A stretch of 64,000 nt of DNA. Source: Pseudofulvibacter geojedonensis (lineage in GTDB: Bacteria > Bacteroidota > Bacteroidia > Flavobacteriales > Flavobacteriaceae). The number at the start of each line of letters is the position of its first letter. Position 1 is the first letter of the stretch. The stretch spans positions 62,001 through 126,000 of the forward strand of contig NZ_JBHTJM010000005.1 in the NCBI RefSeq assembly GCF_042675745.1, given 5' to 3'. Both the position numbers and the translations under genes were made by a program. Positions 48,136 to 56,678 of the stretch are shown here, piece by piece. The notes beneath the pieces were generated by a model, which worked only from the letters and a program-made list of their open reading frames with translations, did not search any database and had not been told where the DNA came from.

Positions 48136-51100
48136 TTAGTTTTGATTTTTGTACTTGTATTGGTTCTCAGATAGTATATTACCATCGGCATCTTTTACAT
48201 ACTTTAATCGATTGAACTCATCGTACTCATAAGTAGTCTTATAACCTCTTGGATCTGTCATACTTGTAATACCAACCAAGGGCTTATAAGTATAGGTAGA
48301 TACCATTGCTTTGGGTAAATTAATGCGTAACATACCTATAAATGCTGTATTACCTCCATAGCTTTCTAAAGTTTCTAATGATACCCCTAAAGCTGCTGCT
48401 ATTTCTTCATGCGAAGCATTTTCTATTTTAGCTATAGGCATGGTTTTATTATGACCCCATATATAAGATGCAACCATCCCGTTTTTTAAAGAAACCTCTA
48501 AAGGATTACCTTTAGAATCGTATTTTAAATAGATTAACCTATCTTCTAATGCATCTGTAGATTTAGAAGATTGCACAATACTAGGTAATAGTAAATTACT
48601 AGTAGGGTCTTGTGCAAACAAATTACGCTGAATAGATAACAGTCTTTCTGTACCGTTTGACGCTACTTCATACGACTCTGTTTGTACAGGTGTAGCTGGT
48701 CTGTGTAAACTGTGCAAACTGCTTGAAGTGTTTGAGCTTCTCTTTTTTAACTTGTCTATAGCTGTGTATTCTGCTGCGGTAAAAGCATCGCCTTTGGCTA
48801 AAGAACTAGCGCTGGTAATATCGTCTGGATAAAAGGTCTTGGTTATCATCTTATCTCCAGTACTGGTTGTTACTTCTGTTTTAGTAGGCAAATAGTGCTT
48901 ATCACTCTCGTAATAATACTTGGTCTCGGTCTTTAAAAAGGTATTATCATCAAAGTAATTGGTCTCGGTGGTTTGTGCTAAATGTTGGGCTTCGCCTCTT
49001 ATATAATAGTACTTATAAATATTTGGATTTTGAGGATCTATAGGATCTCCTGAATCTGACCTTTTATGAAGCATTAATGGTTGTAAATAGAGCTTATTAG
49101 TATTTATATGTACTATTTCATTCATCTCTGGAGTTAAAGAATACTGTGTTCCTGATTGCGATGTAACACTGTAAGTGTTTTTAGTAGATTTTAGTAAAGA
49201 ATAACCATTGTTCGTTTTTTTATAGTATTCTATACTTATTGGTTTACCTCTCATCCATTCATTATCTATTGGTAATGAAAAAGGAAATGTATAAAATTCT
49301 CCTCCATCTGGAATGGTTGTAAAATTATATACTGTTTTACCATAATTGCCATTGCTTACATCGGTAACATACTCAGTAACATATTCATAGCCTTCATGAT
49401 TCCCTTGATGATAGCTCATAGGACTTCCAGGCCTAGCTCCTGCATAAAAATCATTGTGCAAAGTATAGTAATTACCATTAAATTCTACATCATAATAAGC
49501 TGGTAATGAGAAAATCTTACCACTGGTTATATTGGTTCCGGGTTGGTTATAATCATATTTCTTTATGATTTTATTGCCATGCCCATCTTCTAAAACAGTC
49601 TGTTTTATTCTATTTCCAGAGGTAAATAAAATACTATGATCTGCTTGTTCTTGAGTTGGCTCGAACCATCTTAAAGCTACAGAGAAAAACTTATCTTCAT
49701 GACTATTAGGGTTTTCTTGCCCCCTAGGTCTTACTCTAATTTTATACAGACCTGGAGCAAATGTTAATGTATTATTTCCTTTAAATAATTGACCAACTAC
49801 ATTATTATGCTGGTTAATTAAGGTAATTTGGTAAGCACAATCTATCATTGCTTCTGTAGAACTACAATTGTCTGATGGAAAAATAGTTATATTACTCCTT
49901 AAAGGAGTTGTTGGAAGATTAAACGTTTGTGCTTTGATTTCAAAAAAATTGGTAGACTCGTAATAAGATCCATTCCACTTACTAGGATCCTTAATTAATC
50001 CTTCATGTTTTTCTACTAATGGATTGGGATTGTTAAACAATAGTCCTTTAAAATATGAAGGGGGAATTGCTTTATTGGTTTCATATTCATAATGAGCAAA
50101 CCCTCCTGTAGGATATTCTACCTTTGTTAAAATTCCAGCCTTATTTTTTAAAGTGTCTACTTTTCTATCGATTACCTGATTCTGATAATTTAAAAAAGTT
50201 AAAAACGGCCCATTGTTTTTACCATTGTAATAGCCCCAAACGTCTTGAGAATTAGAAAACCTATTGGGTAATTTGGTCTCGTTATAAGTAAACTTATAGG
50301 GTGCTAAAAAAGTATTCTCGTTTGCACCAAATGTGTCAATAGAATCTAAAAACAATCGCTTAGCTCCTGATGCATCATTATCTATCATGTATTGCAACGA
50401 ATTACCATCATTAGAATTAACTGCTTGGGTGTATTTGTAATTAAACTTAAGCCCCTTTATTAAAGAACTACCACTATATACTTTAACTTTATTAAGAGCA
50501 TAGGCTCCAGGTAAATCTTCTCGTGGTGTAGTCTTCTTTTCAAATACAATTTTACCTTCTTTAAAGGTTATTTCTTTTACTTGATATTGTGTTGGTTGTA
50601 CTCTTGAAAAATAGGATCTCGGATGTTTAAATCCCTCATTGACTTTTGTCATTATATCATAACTCCTTCTTAAGTAAATAGGGGTCTCTTCTTCATAGGT
50701 ATAAGATACAACATTGCCCTGCGGACTTACAACATCTAATAAATACCAAGCGGTAATAGGCTCAGAAGGGATAAACTCAAGAGGCGGGTGAATAACCGTA
50801 TCAAACATATAACTATTGAGTGTTTTCTCTCGATCCTTTGCCGTTCTACTACCTATAAACGATTTACCAAAATAGGCCTTATACCCATCGGGAGTGGTAA
50901 TTACCCAACTATCAAAAGCATTACCAACTCGTTCTATTTTTAAATCTGAAAACTCAAACTGAATCGGTTTTTTAGTCTTTTGATCTATGATGAATTTGCC
51001 AGAATAGCCCATAAAATTAAACATGAACTGATCGGGCATATAATCAAAATCTTTATTAATTGCAGAATTATACATTTTATTTCTTGCTTCTACACCAGCG

Positions 51101-51483
51101 GGAGTGTTCTGATAAGAATGAACAAAATGATCTCCTTGTAAATAACTAGTTATTTGTGCTCCATTTTTTTCATCTGGCTTCCATTTAATTTGCCTAGTAA
51201 TTACACCTCCTGTGTTTAGTGCCCAACCTAAACCTACTCTAGAGGCTATTTCTTCTACCTTTATACCCTTTGCATGATACGATAAATTAACAGGTATTGT
51301 TTTACCATCTAAGTTAATATTATGTATGGGTACACTAATATTTGGCATACCTGTATAATGGGACACAGGAACCTCTACATACTTACCCAAAGAAGTAGCC
51401 TCTGGAGATGGTGGAATAATTTTGGGCAATTCTTGACCAAATAAGCTACTACCAAGTAATAGCAATAAAAATAGTTTTTTCAT
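48136..51483 (-). CDS. RHS/YD-repeat protein, N-terminal-type companion of the RHS toxin
   Basis: 1115 aa with a signal peptide (LFLLLLLGSSLFGQ). The N-terminus (PVSHYTGMPNISVPIHNINL, then LSYHAKGIKVEEIASRVGLGWALNTGG) is typical of Bacteroidota secreted RHS proteins. The C-terminus carries classic YD repeats (YKTTYEYDEFNRLKYVKDADGNILSENQYKYK). It lacks the RHS core and any C-terminal toxin. Being 8 bases upstream of the core-bearing protein, it probably contributes the first part of a shared beta-cage, as the two RHS halves of some insecticidal toxin complexes do; that analogy is an inference. Confidence 0.88.
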   Translation of the reverse strand: MKKLFLLLLLGSSLFGQELPKIIPPSPEATSLGKYVEVPVSHYTGMPNISVPIHNINLDGKTIPVNLSYHAKGIKVEEIASRVGLGWALNTGGVITRQIKWKPDEKNGAQITSYLQGDHFVHSYQNTPAGVEARNKMYNSAINKDFDYMPDQFMFNFMGYSGKFIIDQKTKKPIQFEFSDLKIERVGNAFDSWVITTPDGYKAYFGKSFIGSRTAKDREKTLNSYMFDTVIHPPLEFIPSEPITAWYLLDVVSPQGNVVSYTYEEETPIYLRRSYDIMTKVNEGFKHPRSYFSRVQPTQYQVKEITFKEGKIVFEKKTTPREDLPGAYALNKVKVYSGSSLIKGLKFNYKYTQAVNSNDGNSLQYMIDNDASGAKRLFLDSIDTFGANENTFLAPYKFTYNETKLPNRFSNSQDVWGYYNGKNNGPFLTFLNYQNQVIDRKVDTLKNKAGILTKVEYPTGGFAHYEYETNKAIPPSYFKGLLFNNPNPLVEKHEGLIKDPSKWNGSYYESTNFFEIKAQTFNLPTTPLRSNITIFPSDNCSSTEAMIDCAYQITLINQHNNVVGQLFKGNNTLTFAPGLYKIRVRPRGQENPNSHEDKFFSVALRWFEPTQEQADHSILFTSGNRIKQTVLEDGHGNKIIKKYDYNQPGTNITSGKIFSLPAYYDVEFNGNYYTLHNDFYAGARPGSPMSYHQGNHEGYEYVTEYVTDVSNGNYGKTVYNFTTIPDGGEFYTFPFSLPIDNEWMRGKPISIEYYKKTNNGYSLLKSTKNTYSVTSQSGTQYSLTPEMNEIVHINTNKLYLQPLMLHKRSDSGDPIDPQNPNIYKYYYIRGEAQHLAQTTETNYFDDNTFLKTETKYYYESDKHYLPTKTEVTTSTGDKMITKTFYPDDITSASSLAKGDAFTAAEYTAIDKLKKRSSNTSSSLHSLHRPATPVQTESYEVASNGTERLLSIQRNLFAQDPTSNLLLPSIVQSSKSTDALEDRLIYLKYDSKGNPLEVSLKNGMVASYIWGHNKTMPIAKIENASHEEIAAALGVSLETLESYGGNTAFIGMLRINLPKAMVSTYTYKPLVGITSMTDPRGYKTTYEYDEFNRLKYVKDADGNILSENQYKYKNQN

Positions 51484-51522
51484 AATTTAGATTTGTAGGC
51501 AATTACCTAAATGTAATATTGA

Positions 51523-51559
51523 CAAAACTACAGAATTTATGTAAACTATTATACACAAA
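51523..51559 (-). promoter_or_regulatory. Candidate promoter of the split RHS operon
   Basis: On the minus strand a perfect TAnnTTTG box (TAGTTTTG, 51530 to 51523) is preceded 25 bases earlier by TTTG (51559 to 51556). The spacing is longer than the usual 17-23, so the upstream box is uncertain. The -7 box is 40 bases from the start codon. Confidence 0.4.
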
Positions 51560-51709
51560 ATTTAGGTATAAAATTTAAATCACCTTTTTTAATGAAGCTA
51601 ATATTTGAACACATATTTTTTTATTTGGTTTTAGCTATCTATTTACTAACTTGCTTATAAAATATAACTACCATAAAACATTTAGACTGTTTTAAACATC
51701 GTTAATATC

Positions 51710-51933
51710 TCAAACAATTCTAAAACTCTTAATTCCAACACCACTTATTAATAATTTATAAATTGATTTATTAATATTATTACCATAGACATTATAAAAA
51801 TAACTGCCCTGAAAACTCTTTCTACAAATTTTACAATAATAACGTTGCCTACCATTTTTCTGCTTTCCGTTTTTTACGGCCTTAGCCTTACACAACCTAC
51901 AATTCATATATTATCTATCAACTATTCTGCACC
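51710..51933 (-). pseudogene. IS1-family transposase remnant (InsA N-terminus)
   Basis: A 65-codon frame (51907 to 51710) begins exactly like the complete transposase at 43384 (MNCRLCKAKAVKNGKQ). It keeps the zinc ribbon cysteines but diverges after ISGVGI into unrelated codons. The IS end at 51916-51933 is kept. The rest of the element, including the whole catalytic domain, is missing. Confidence 0.85.
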
Positions 51934-52092
51934 AAGAAGGTTAAAAAACGTATTTTAAGGCTTTAAAATGCGTTTCAAATAAAAAAGGTGTACCAAAGCA
52001 CACCTTTTCAAAACTAAATTAACATTCTACCTCTCTGTTTTACAGTTCTTTAAAACTGACTTTTATTCATCAACTAACCTGCACCGTTACCA
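51729..52092. repeat. 365-bp duplicated arm, copy 2 (downstream of spare RHS cassette)
   Basis: This is the second copy of 43206-43570. It keeps both hairpins and both CAACT-TGCACC motifs (51916-51933 and 52068-52085). Similarity stops at TTACCA on one side and at TTAATTCC on the other. It follows the spare RHS payload just as copy 1 follows the main one. Confidence 0.93.
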
Positions 52093-52187
52093 TGTAGAAG
52101 TTGTAGAATTATTTAAATTTTAAAGTGTAAAAAGACACCTGAAGGTGGCTACAAGTTTTATTTTCAAAGTTCTAAAGTAATTTAATA

Positions 52188-52451
52188 TTAAAGGAGACTA
52201 TGAGCTAATTTTATTGACTCTCTTATTCTATTAAATTCATTTTCTAAATAATCATTCGTTTCCTTTTCCAACCCTTTTGGGATTCCATTTACCCCGATAG
52301 TTGTTACATCAAAATTGAAATTAGCTACATCTATAAATCTACGTTCTAATCGACTATAATCGTAAGAGGTAGTTTCCTTCTTATAAGTAGCTTCAGCTAA
52401 TTTTTTTAAATCACTTCTTAATTGTGACATTAACTCAGTGTATCTTTCCAT
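52188..52451 (-). CDS. Small hypothetical protein in the spare RHS cassette
   Basis: 87 aa, soluble, helical and highly charged (MERYTELMSQLRSDLKKLAEATYKK, then ENEFNRIRESIKLAHSLL). There is no signal peptide. It lies between the spare lipoprotein gene and the duplicated arm, so it belongs to the exchanged payload. It could be a second, cytoplasmic immunity protein or an accessory factor; I recognise no family. A short hairpin at 52131-52147 followed by TTTTT on the minus strand may end its transcript. Confidence 0.5.
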   Translation of the reverse strand: MERYTELMSQLRSDLKKLAEATYKKETTSYDYSRLERRFIDVANFNFDVTTIGVNGIPKGLEKETNDYLENEFNRIRESIKLAHSLL

Positions 52452-52621
52452 AATTTTTAAAATTTAATATGTAACTAATATATAAAAATTATAAGAATTT
52501 ACTTATTTATAGTTCGTAATACCTCGAATATACAAAATCTCAATTTGTAAGAATAAATCCATTCTTTAAACATTTAAAGGAGAGGGGATGTTGGTTGTGA
52601 GGGGTGGGTGATAAAGTATAA

Positions 52622-52646
52622 CAGCCCACTGTATTAGAGTGAGCTG
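52622..52646 (-). terminator. Hairpin after the spare lipoprotein gene
   Basis: A 9-bp stem CAGCTCACT with AGTGGGCTG (one G-T pair) on the minus strand, 17 bases after the stop of the 52663-53346 gene. Only a weak T-rich tail follows. Confidence 0.55.
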
Positions 52647-52662
52647 CTTTTATTGTTTGGTG

Positions 52663-53346
52663 TTATTTCTTTTTATTTGGAAAAGATTTAGGAATTATCA
52701 TTGTAGCTATAATCCTCTTTATAAAATAATCAGAATAGTTTAAATCTCTACTTAACATCTCCTTTGCTAGGATATTAGGTTGAATAAGTCCTACTGAGTT
52801 AGTCATTTTCATATAATGGTTGATAAAGGGGTCTTCGCTTGAAATAGCTTTTAATGCTATCCAATATTTTCCATTATAATTTATATCTACCCATGTTTTA
52901 TAATAATCTATAAGTAAATGTTCTTTAGATTCTTTGTCATGATTATAACTTACTTGACTTTCTCTAAAACTGAATACCCCTTTACTGTTTAAGTATTTAT
53001 ATTTTAGATAAATCAATTTTTCTTCTTTTTCAATCCATACAGAATCAACATAGCTATAAATATCAAACTTTAAATTACTATTTTCAAATCTTTGTTTACT
53101 TCTATCTAGCCTATTTTCTAGACCATCTTTCTCATTTATAACATCAATTAAAAAAGCCTTATATGCTCCCTCAATAGATAAATTTGGGTATTCATTCTTT
53201 AGAAAAATATTTTCAAAATCAGAAACAACAAGTTTTAATGACTTATCATTATCTCGTCCTAAAATATTTTCAAAAGTTTTTATTCTATTGCCATTAGAAC
53301 AACTAGACATAAAAACAATTAATATGATTATCTTGATATACCTCAT
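52663..53346 (-). CDS. Putative lipoprotein immunity protein of the spare RHS cassette
   Basis: 227 aa with an SPII signal (IIILIVFMSSCSNG, cysteine at residue 16). The mature part is alpha/beta-like and contains two basic/aromatic stretches (YKTWVDINYNGKYWIALKAI). It begins one base from the end of the orphan toxin gene, the standard immunity position. It is not recognisably similar to the main cassette's lipoprotein at 43603-44160. Immunity is inferred from position. Confidence 0.55.
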   Translation of the reverse strand: MRYIKIIILIVFMSSCSNGNRIKTFENILGRDNDKSLKLVVSDFENIFLKNEYPNLSIEGAYKAFLIDVINEKDGLENRLDRSKQRFENSNLKFDIYSYVDSVWIEKEEKLIYLKYKYLNSKGVFSFRESQVSYNHDKESKEHLLIDYYKTWVDINYNGKYWIALKAISSEDPFINHYMKMTNSVGLIQPNILAKEMLSRDLNYSDYFIKRIIATMIIPKSFPNKKK

Positions 53347-54290
53347 TATTTCTTTTTGTAAGGTGTTATTTTAACACTTTCGTATTTATATGATAAAATT
53401 CTATTTTTTATTTCTTGATAAAATTTGTCATTTTGTCCTACAAAATTCATAAATATTATTGCTGGTGGTCTCCCACCTTGCCTTGCAGAACCGTTAGTTA
53501 TAGATATTCTATGATATTTAAATTGTCCATCATAATTATGTTCAAAATAAACTTGCTCAGCAGCATACCATTGACCTTTTTCTTGAACAATTAAATTATA
53601 CCCTATATTCACGAAGTTTCCTTGACCATCAGTTAATTTGACACTATGATCATCATCTGTGTTAACTCCTCCTAAACCATCAATAAAATCCCAAAGTTTT
53701 TCACTAAATGATTTATCCACCTTAGGTTCAGTATAAAAATCTATCATAGTACCTGGTCTAACCTGTGTTTTACTTCCAAATTTATTAACCCAACCAGACC
53801 ATTCTACTACTCTATCTAGGAAGTTTTCTTTCTCAGCCTCAGTATTAACGTTATTAAAGTCTATTTTATCTGGATGCCTTTGAATATAAGCTTCTTCTGT
53901 GTTACTCTTATTTTTTTCTTTATCTTTTTTCTTTTTACTGCCATCTGAATTATATCCATGACTAGCTAATGCATCAGCAAATGAAACTTCATTTCCATTA
54001 TCATAATATTTACCATCATCCCAATTATATACAGCATCTGCTCCGCTTGGGTCTGACCAAAATACGGGACTATTATCAAATGCTTGGTAAGGAGAATAAT
54101 TATGATGTATTATTGGGTCTATTCCAGCGAACCTACCTATAGCTGGGTCATAATGTCTAAAAAGCATCTCATTCATATTATAACCTAGTTCATCAGATTC
54201 TTCAACTCCATTATACCCATAAGGATGAACGTCGTTGACAACGCTTAAAGGACTATTAGCACCATAGTTATGTTTCAAGCCAAAGGAGTA
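53346..54290 (-). CDS. Orphan RHS core fragment with alternative C-terminal payload (displaced toxin tip)
   Basis: The frame opens right after an in-frame TAA (54291-54293) and reads YSFGLKHNYGANSPLSV. It aligns with YYPFGLQHNYGASSPLSV of the main RHS protein. The core continues with GYNGVEESDELGYNMNEMLF and RHYDPAIGRFAGIDP to FWSDPSG, then about 230 residues of unrelated payload rich in K and D at first. The only start is an internal TTG, and no ribosome-binding site is evident. So it is probably a silent donor cassette rather than an expressed gene. The payload family is not recognised. Confidence 0.8.
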   Translation of the reverse strand, partial: YSFGLKHNYGANSPLSVVNDVHPYGYNGVEESDELGYNMNEMLFRHYDPAIGRFAGIDPIIHHNYSPYQAFDNSPVFWSDPSGADAVYNWDDGKYYDNGNEVSFADALASHGYNSDGSKKKKDKEKNKSNTEEAYIQRHPDKIDFNNVNTEAEKENFLDRVVEWSGWVNKFGSKTQVRPGTMIDFYTEPKVDKSFSEKLWDFIDGLGGVNTDDDHSVKLTDGQGNFVNIGYNLIVQEKGQWYAAEQVYFEHNYDGQFKYHRISITNGSARQGGRPPAIIFMNFVGQNDKFYQEIKNRILSYKYESVKITPYKKK

Positions 54291-54493
54291 TTACACTGCT
54301 AACGAAAACCAGCTATAATAGCTACAATATTTATACTGCTTTCTATGTTAAAGAACGTGGTGTAAAAGTAAATAATTAGTAGTTGTTTTCCTAGCGTTTT
54401 TATCAATATTTACAGCTGTTTCAAGCGTTTTTCATATATTATAATTCTAATAAGTATTATCATAATATTAAGTGATTTTGTTTGAAGGTAATA

Positions 54494-54639
54494 TATGACT
54501 ATAGCAATATGTTTATATATTGTTTTTATGACTATAGTGACAAATTTTATCTTTTTTATATGACTATAATGATATAAAACATAATATTTCTATGATTATA
54601 TTCATATATTTGTATTGTAATATTATGACTATAGTCATA
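54494..54639. promoter_or_regulatory. Array of five palindromic operators upstream of the mobile mystery A/B genes
   Basis: Five 16-bp sites start at 54494, 54527, 54559, 54591 and 54624, i.e. every 32-33 bp (about three helical turns). The last is the perfect palindrome TATGACTATAGTCATA. The others keep TATGA(C/T)TATA and vary in the right half. A -7-type box TATATTTG (54605-54612) lies between the fourth and fifth sites, so binding would block transcription of the downstream operon. Autoregulation by the HTH protein encoded next is the natural reading. The rest of 54300-54480 holds nothing I can assign. Confidence 0.8.
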
Positions 54640-54654
54640 AATAAGGTTGATATT

Positions 54655-55119
54655 ATGAAAGATTCAAATCAAAAATTAATGATTAACCAACTTGATGAAA
54701 AACTCAAGGAATATAAATCATTATTAAAAATTAGCATTCCAGAGAAAGGTTGGTTACATGTTATTCGCAAAGCATATAAGATGTCATTAAGGCAATTTGG
54801 TGAACGTTTAGACATTAACCCATCATCGGCTGAATCAATAGAAAAACGTGAGCGTGAGGGCAATATTACCCTTAAAAGTTTAGAAGAAGCTGGAAGAGCT
54901 TTAAATATGAAATTGGTTTACGGTTTTGTTCCTATGGATGGTTCTATTGAGAAATCTATAGAAAAACAAGCAAGAGAATTAGCTATAGATATCGTGAGGA
55001 CTACATCCGATACAATGGCTTTAGAAGACCAAGAGAACACTAACAAACGTTTAAAGAAAGCAGTTGAAGAGAAAACAGCTGAATTACTATACGAAATGCC
55101 ACGCTACTTATGGGATTAG
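54655..55119 (+). CDS. Mobile mystery protein A (XRE-type HTH regulator)
   Basis: 154 aa from the ATG at 54655, preceded by AAGG; an upstream in-frame ATG at 54592 would start inside an operator. The HTH is in SLRQFGERLDINPSSAESIEKREREG, and the following LEEAGRALNMKLVYGFVP is the family's hallmark. The gene overlaps the Fic gene by 10 bases. In toxin-antitoxin style pairs this partner would be the repressor and possibly the antidote, but no biochemical role is established for the family as far as I know. Confidence 0.88.
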   Translation: MKDSNQKLMINQLDEKLKEYKSLLKISIPEKGWLHVIRKAYKMSLRQFGERLDINPSSAESIEKREREGNITLKSLEEAGRALNMKLVYGFVPMDGSIEKSIEKQARELAIDIVRTTSDTMALEDQENTNKRLKKAVEEKTAELLYEMPRYLWD

Positions 55120-55709
55120 AGCTAATATATGATGATGGGCAAACTCCTCTAAGTGAGGAGGAAATGGAAGGGTTACTCATACCAGCTATTACAACTAGAG
55201 GTGAGTTAGATGAGTTTGAGCAATTGAACATTCAAAAGGCTGTAGAGTTTTACTTAATACGTAGGAAGTTCAAAGTAGATAAGATACTTACTGAAGATTT
55301 CATTTATGCAGTTCATAAGAAAATGCTTGGTGATGTATGGTCATGGGCTGGTGAGACTAGAACAAGTGAAAAAACCATTGGTATTAAACGTTATATGATT
55401 CCAATGCGTTTAAAACAGCTACTAGATAATTGTAAGTTTTGGATTGAGAATGAAACGTTTTCACCAGAAGAAATAAGTATTCGATTTAAACATGAATTAG
55501 TTGCTATACATATTTTCCCTAATGGTAATGGAAGACACTCACGTTTAATGGGTGATATAATGATGAAAAACGTCTTTAAAGGCTCAAAATTTACTTGGGG
55601 ACAAAAAGGTCTTGTTGATAAAGGTGAAGCACGTAGTAGCTACATTAAAGCTCTAAAAAAGGGTGATATTGGAGAGTTTGAAGACTTAGTTGCATTTGCA
55701 CAATCGTAA
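55110..55709 (+). CDS. Mobile mystery protein B (Fic/DOC domain)
   Basis: 199 aa. The Fic motif reads HIFPNGNGRHSRL near residue 135; the usual acidic residue at the fifth position (HxFx[D/E]GNGRxxR) is Asn here, which I believe is common in this family. The N-terminal region LIYDDGQTPLSEEEMEGLLIP is typical for the protein. Fic enzymes usually transfer AMP or another nucleotide phosphate to target proteins. It is translationally coupled to the HTH gene. A GC-rich hairpin follows at 55730-55761. Confidence 0.9.
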   Translation: MGLELIYDDGQTPLSEEEMEGLLIPAITTRGELDEFEQLNIQKAVEFYLIRRKFKVDKILTEDFIYAVHKKMLGDVWSWAGETRTSEKTIGIKRYMIPMRLKQLLDNCKFWIENETFSPEEISIRFKHELVAIHIFPNGNGRHSRLMGDIMMKNVFKGSKFTWGQKGLVDKGEARSSYIKALKKGDIGEFEDLVAFAQS

Positions 55710-55729
55710 CGATAAACTAACATGCATTA

Positions 55730-55761
55730 TATAGTTGCCGCCAGATCCTGGCGGCTCTATA
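55730..55761. repeat. GC-rich hairpin after the Fic gene
   Basis: Stem GCCGCCAG (55737-55744) with CTGGCGGC (55748-55755) and an outer TATAG/CTATA pair. It has no T-run, so it is not a textbook terminator. It lies just outside the candidate end of the recombinase-bearing element. Confidence 0.7.
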
Positions 55762-55766
55762 ATATT

Positions 55767-55776
55767 CTGGGGTTAT
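55767..55776. repeat. Candidate left end of mobile element (CTGGGGTTAT)
   Basis: A 10-bp sequence whose exact inverse is at 62203-62212. It overlaps the stop codon of the first recombinase. It is GC-rich for this AT-rich DNA, so a chance pair over 6.4 kb is not expected but remains possible. Confidence 0.35.
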
Positions 55777-56678
55777 TTAATCGGGTGATGCATCTCTATT
55801 TCTTCATGCATCTCAGTATGGTCATTCTCAATATAAGATTCCGTAGTTGAGATGTAGCGGTGTCCCGCTTTTACTTGTGCCGTACGTAAATCATATTTCA
55901 TAACCCATTGTGTTATCACAGATGCACGTATCTGTTTTAAATTGGTAACTTTAAGATTCAGCTTCTTTAACTCTTTAAATACTGGAGCAGTTAAACAACT
56001 AATCCTATCTGAATTCATAGGAAATAAAGCATCAGACTCGCAATTAATTCGTTTCTGGAGTATTGCTCTGTCTTCTTGTAAATATTGCATTAGAAGGTAA
56101 CTTTGTCCACCGTTGAGGTCTAATGTTCGACCATTACTTTTCCTTGTTCCAGAAACTTTAACTTTACCACGGTTAAGGTTTATATCACCGACCTTAATAC
56201 GCTTCAGTTCCTTAGCAGTTAACCCTTGAAATACTGCCAAGCCAATAAAGACCTTGTTACGAATTGCTACTGATTTACATCTTGGTTTCTTAATGTCTAA
56301 GGTGTCAAAATTGAAATACAAATCTTCCAGTTCCTGAGAAGTAAGTAACTGGTGATAGAACTTACGTTTAACATTTTTAAGGTTGGTATTTGCCAAAGGG
56401 TTGTTACAATGTTGGTCAGTAAACACCAGATAATTAAAATACGCTTTTAGTATTCCTAACTGGTGATTCACTGTTTTTGCTTTTAATTTATTGACGCGAA
56501 TTCCCTTTTTTGTGTTGAGGTATATTAGATATTCTTTACACTGTTTATAGTTCAGTTGGTTTATCTCATATCTTTTCTGTTGGCACCATAATAAGAACTT
56601 AGCCACACCGTTATCATACGTTATAATAGTTGCATCAGCATACGCATGTTTATGCAGATACTCACTGAAACTAATCAT
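55773..56678 (-). CDS. Tyrosine recombinase-family protein, catalytically degenerate
   Basis: 301 aa with a SAM-like core-binding domain (residues 1-110) and the recombinase catalytic fold. The catalytic set is incomplete: the first Arg is replaced (GLTAKEL instead of GLRxxE), and the HxxR box reads KQIR. The late His in AGHRY and a Tyr in TTESYIE are present. It overlaps the intact recombinase gene by 8 bases, so the pair is co-translated. A structural or regulatory partner of the active enzyme is the simplest reading. Confidence 0.85.
   Translation of the reverse strand: MISFSEYLHKHAYADATIITYDNGVAKFLLWCQQKRYEINQLNYKQCKEYLIYLNTKKGIRVNKLKAKTVNHQLGILKAYFNYLVFTDQHCNNPLANTNLKNVKRKFYHQLLTSQELEDLYFNFDTLDIKKPRCKSVAIRNKVFIGLAVFQGLTAKELKRIKVGDINLNRGKVKVSGTRKSNGRTLDLNGGQSYLLMQYLQEDRAILQKRINCESDALFPMNSDRISCLTAPVFKELKKLNLKVTNLKQIRASVITQWVMKYDLRTAQVKAGHRYISTTESYIENDHTEMHEEIEMHHPIK

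Noticed and set aside
54300..54379. Plus-strand frame ending in a YVKERGVKVNN-like tail
   Set aside because: It opens by chance out of the antisense of the RHS fragment, is only about 25 codons past it and has no start or homologue I recognise.
54494..54639. CRISPR-like spacing of repeats
   Set aside because: The 16-bp units are palindromic, the 16-17-bp gaps are too short for spacers, no cas gene is present, and a promoter box lies inside. An operator array explains it better.
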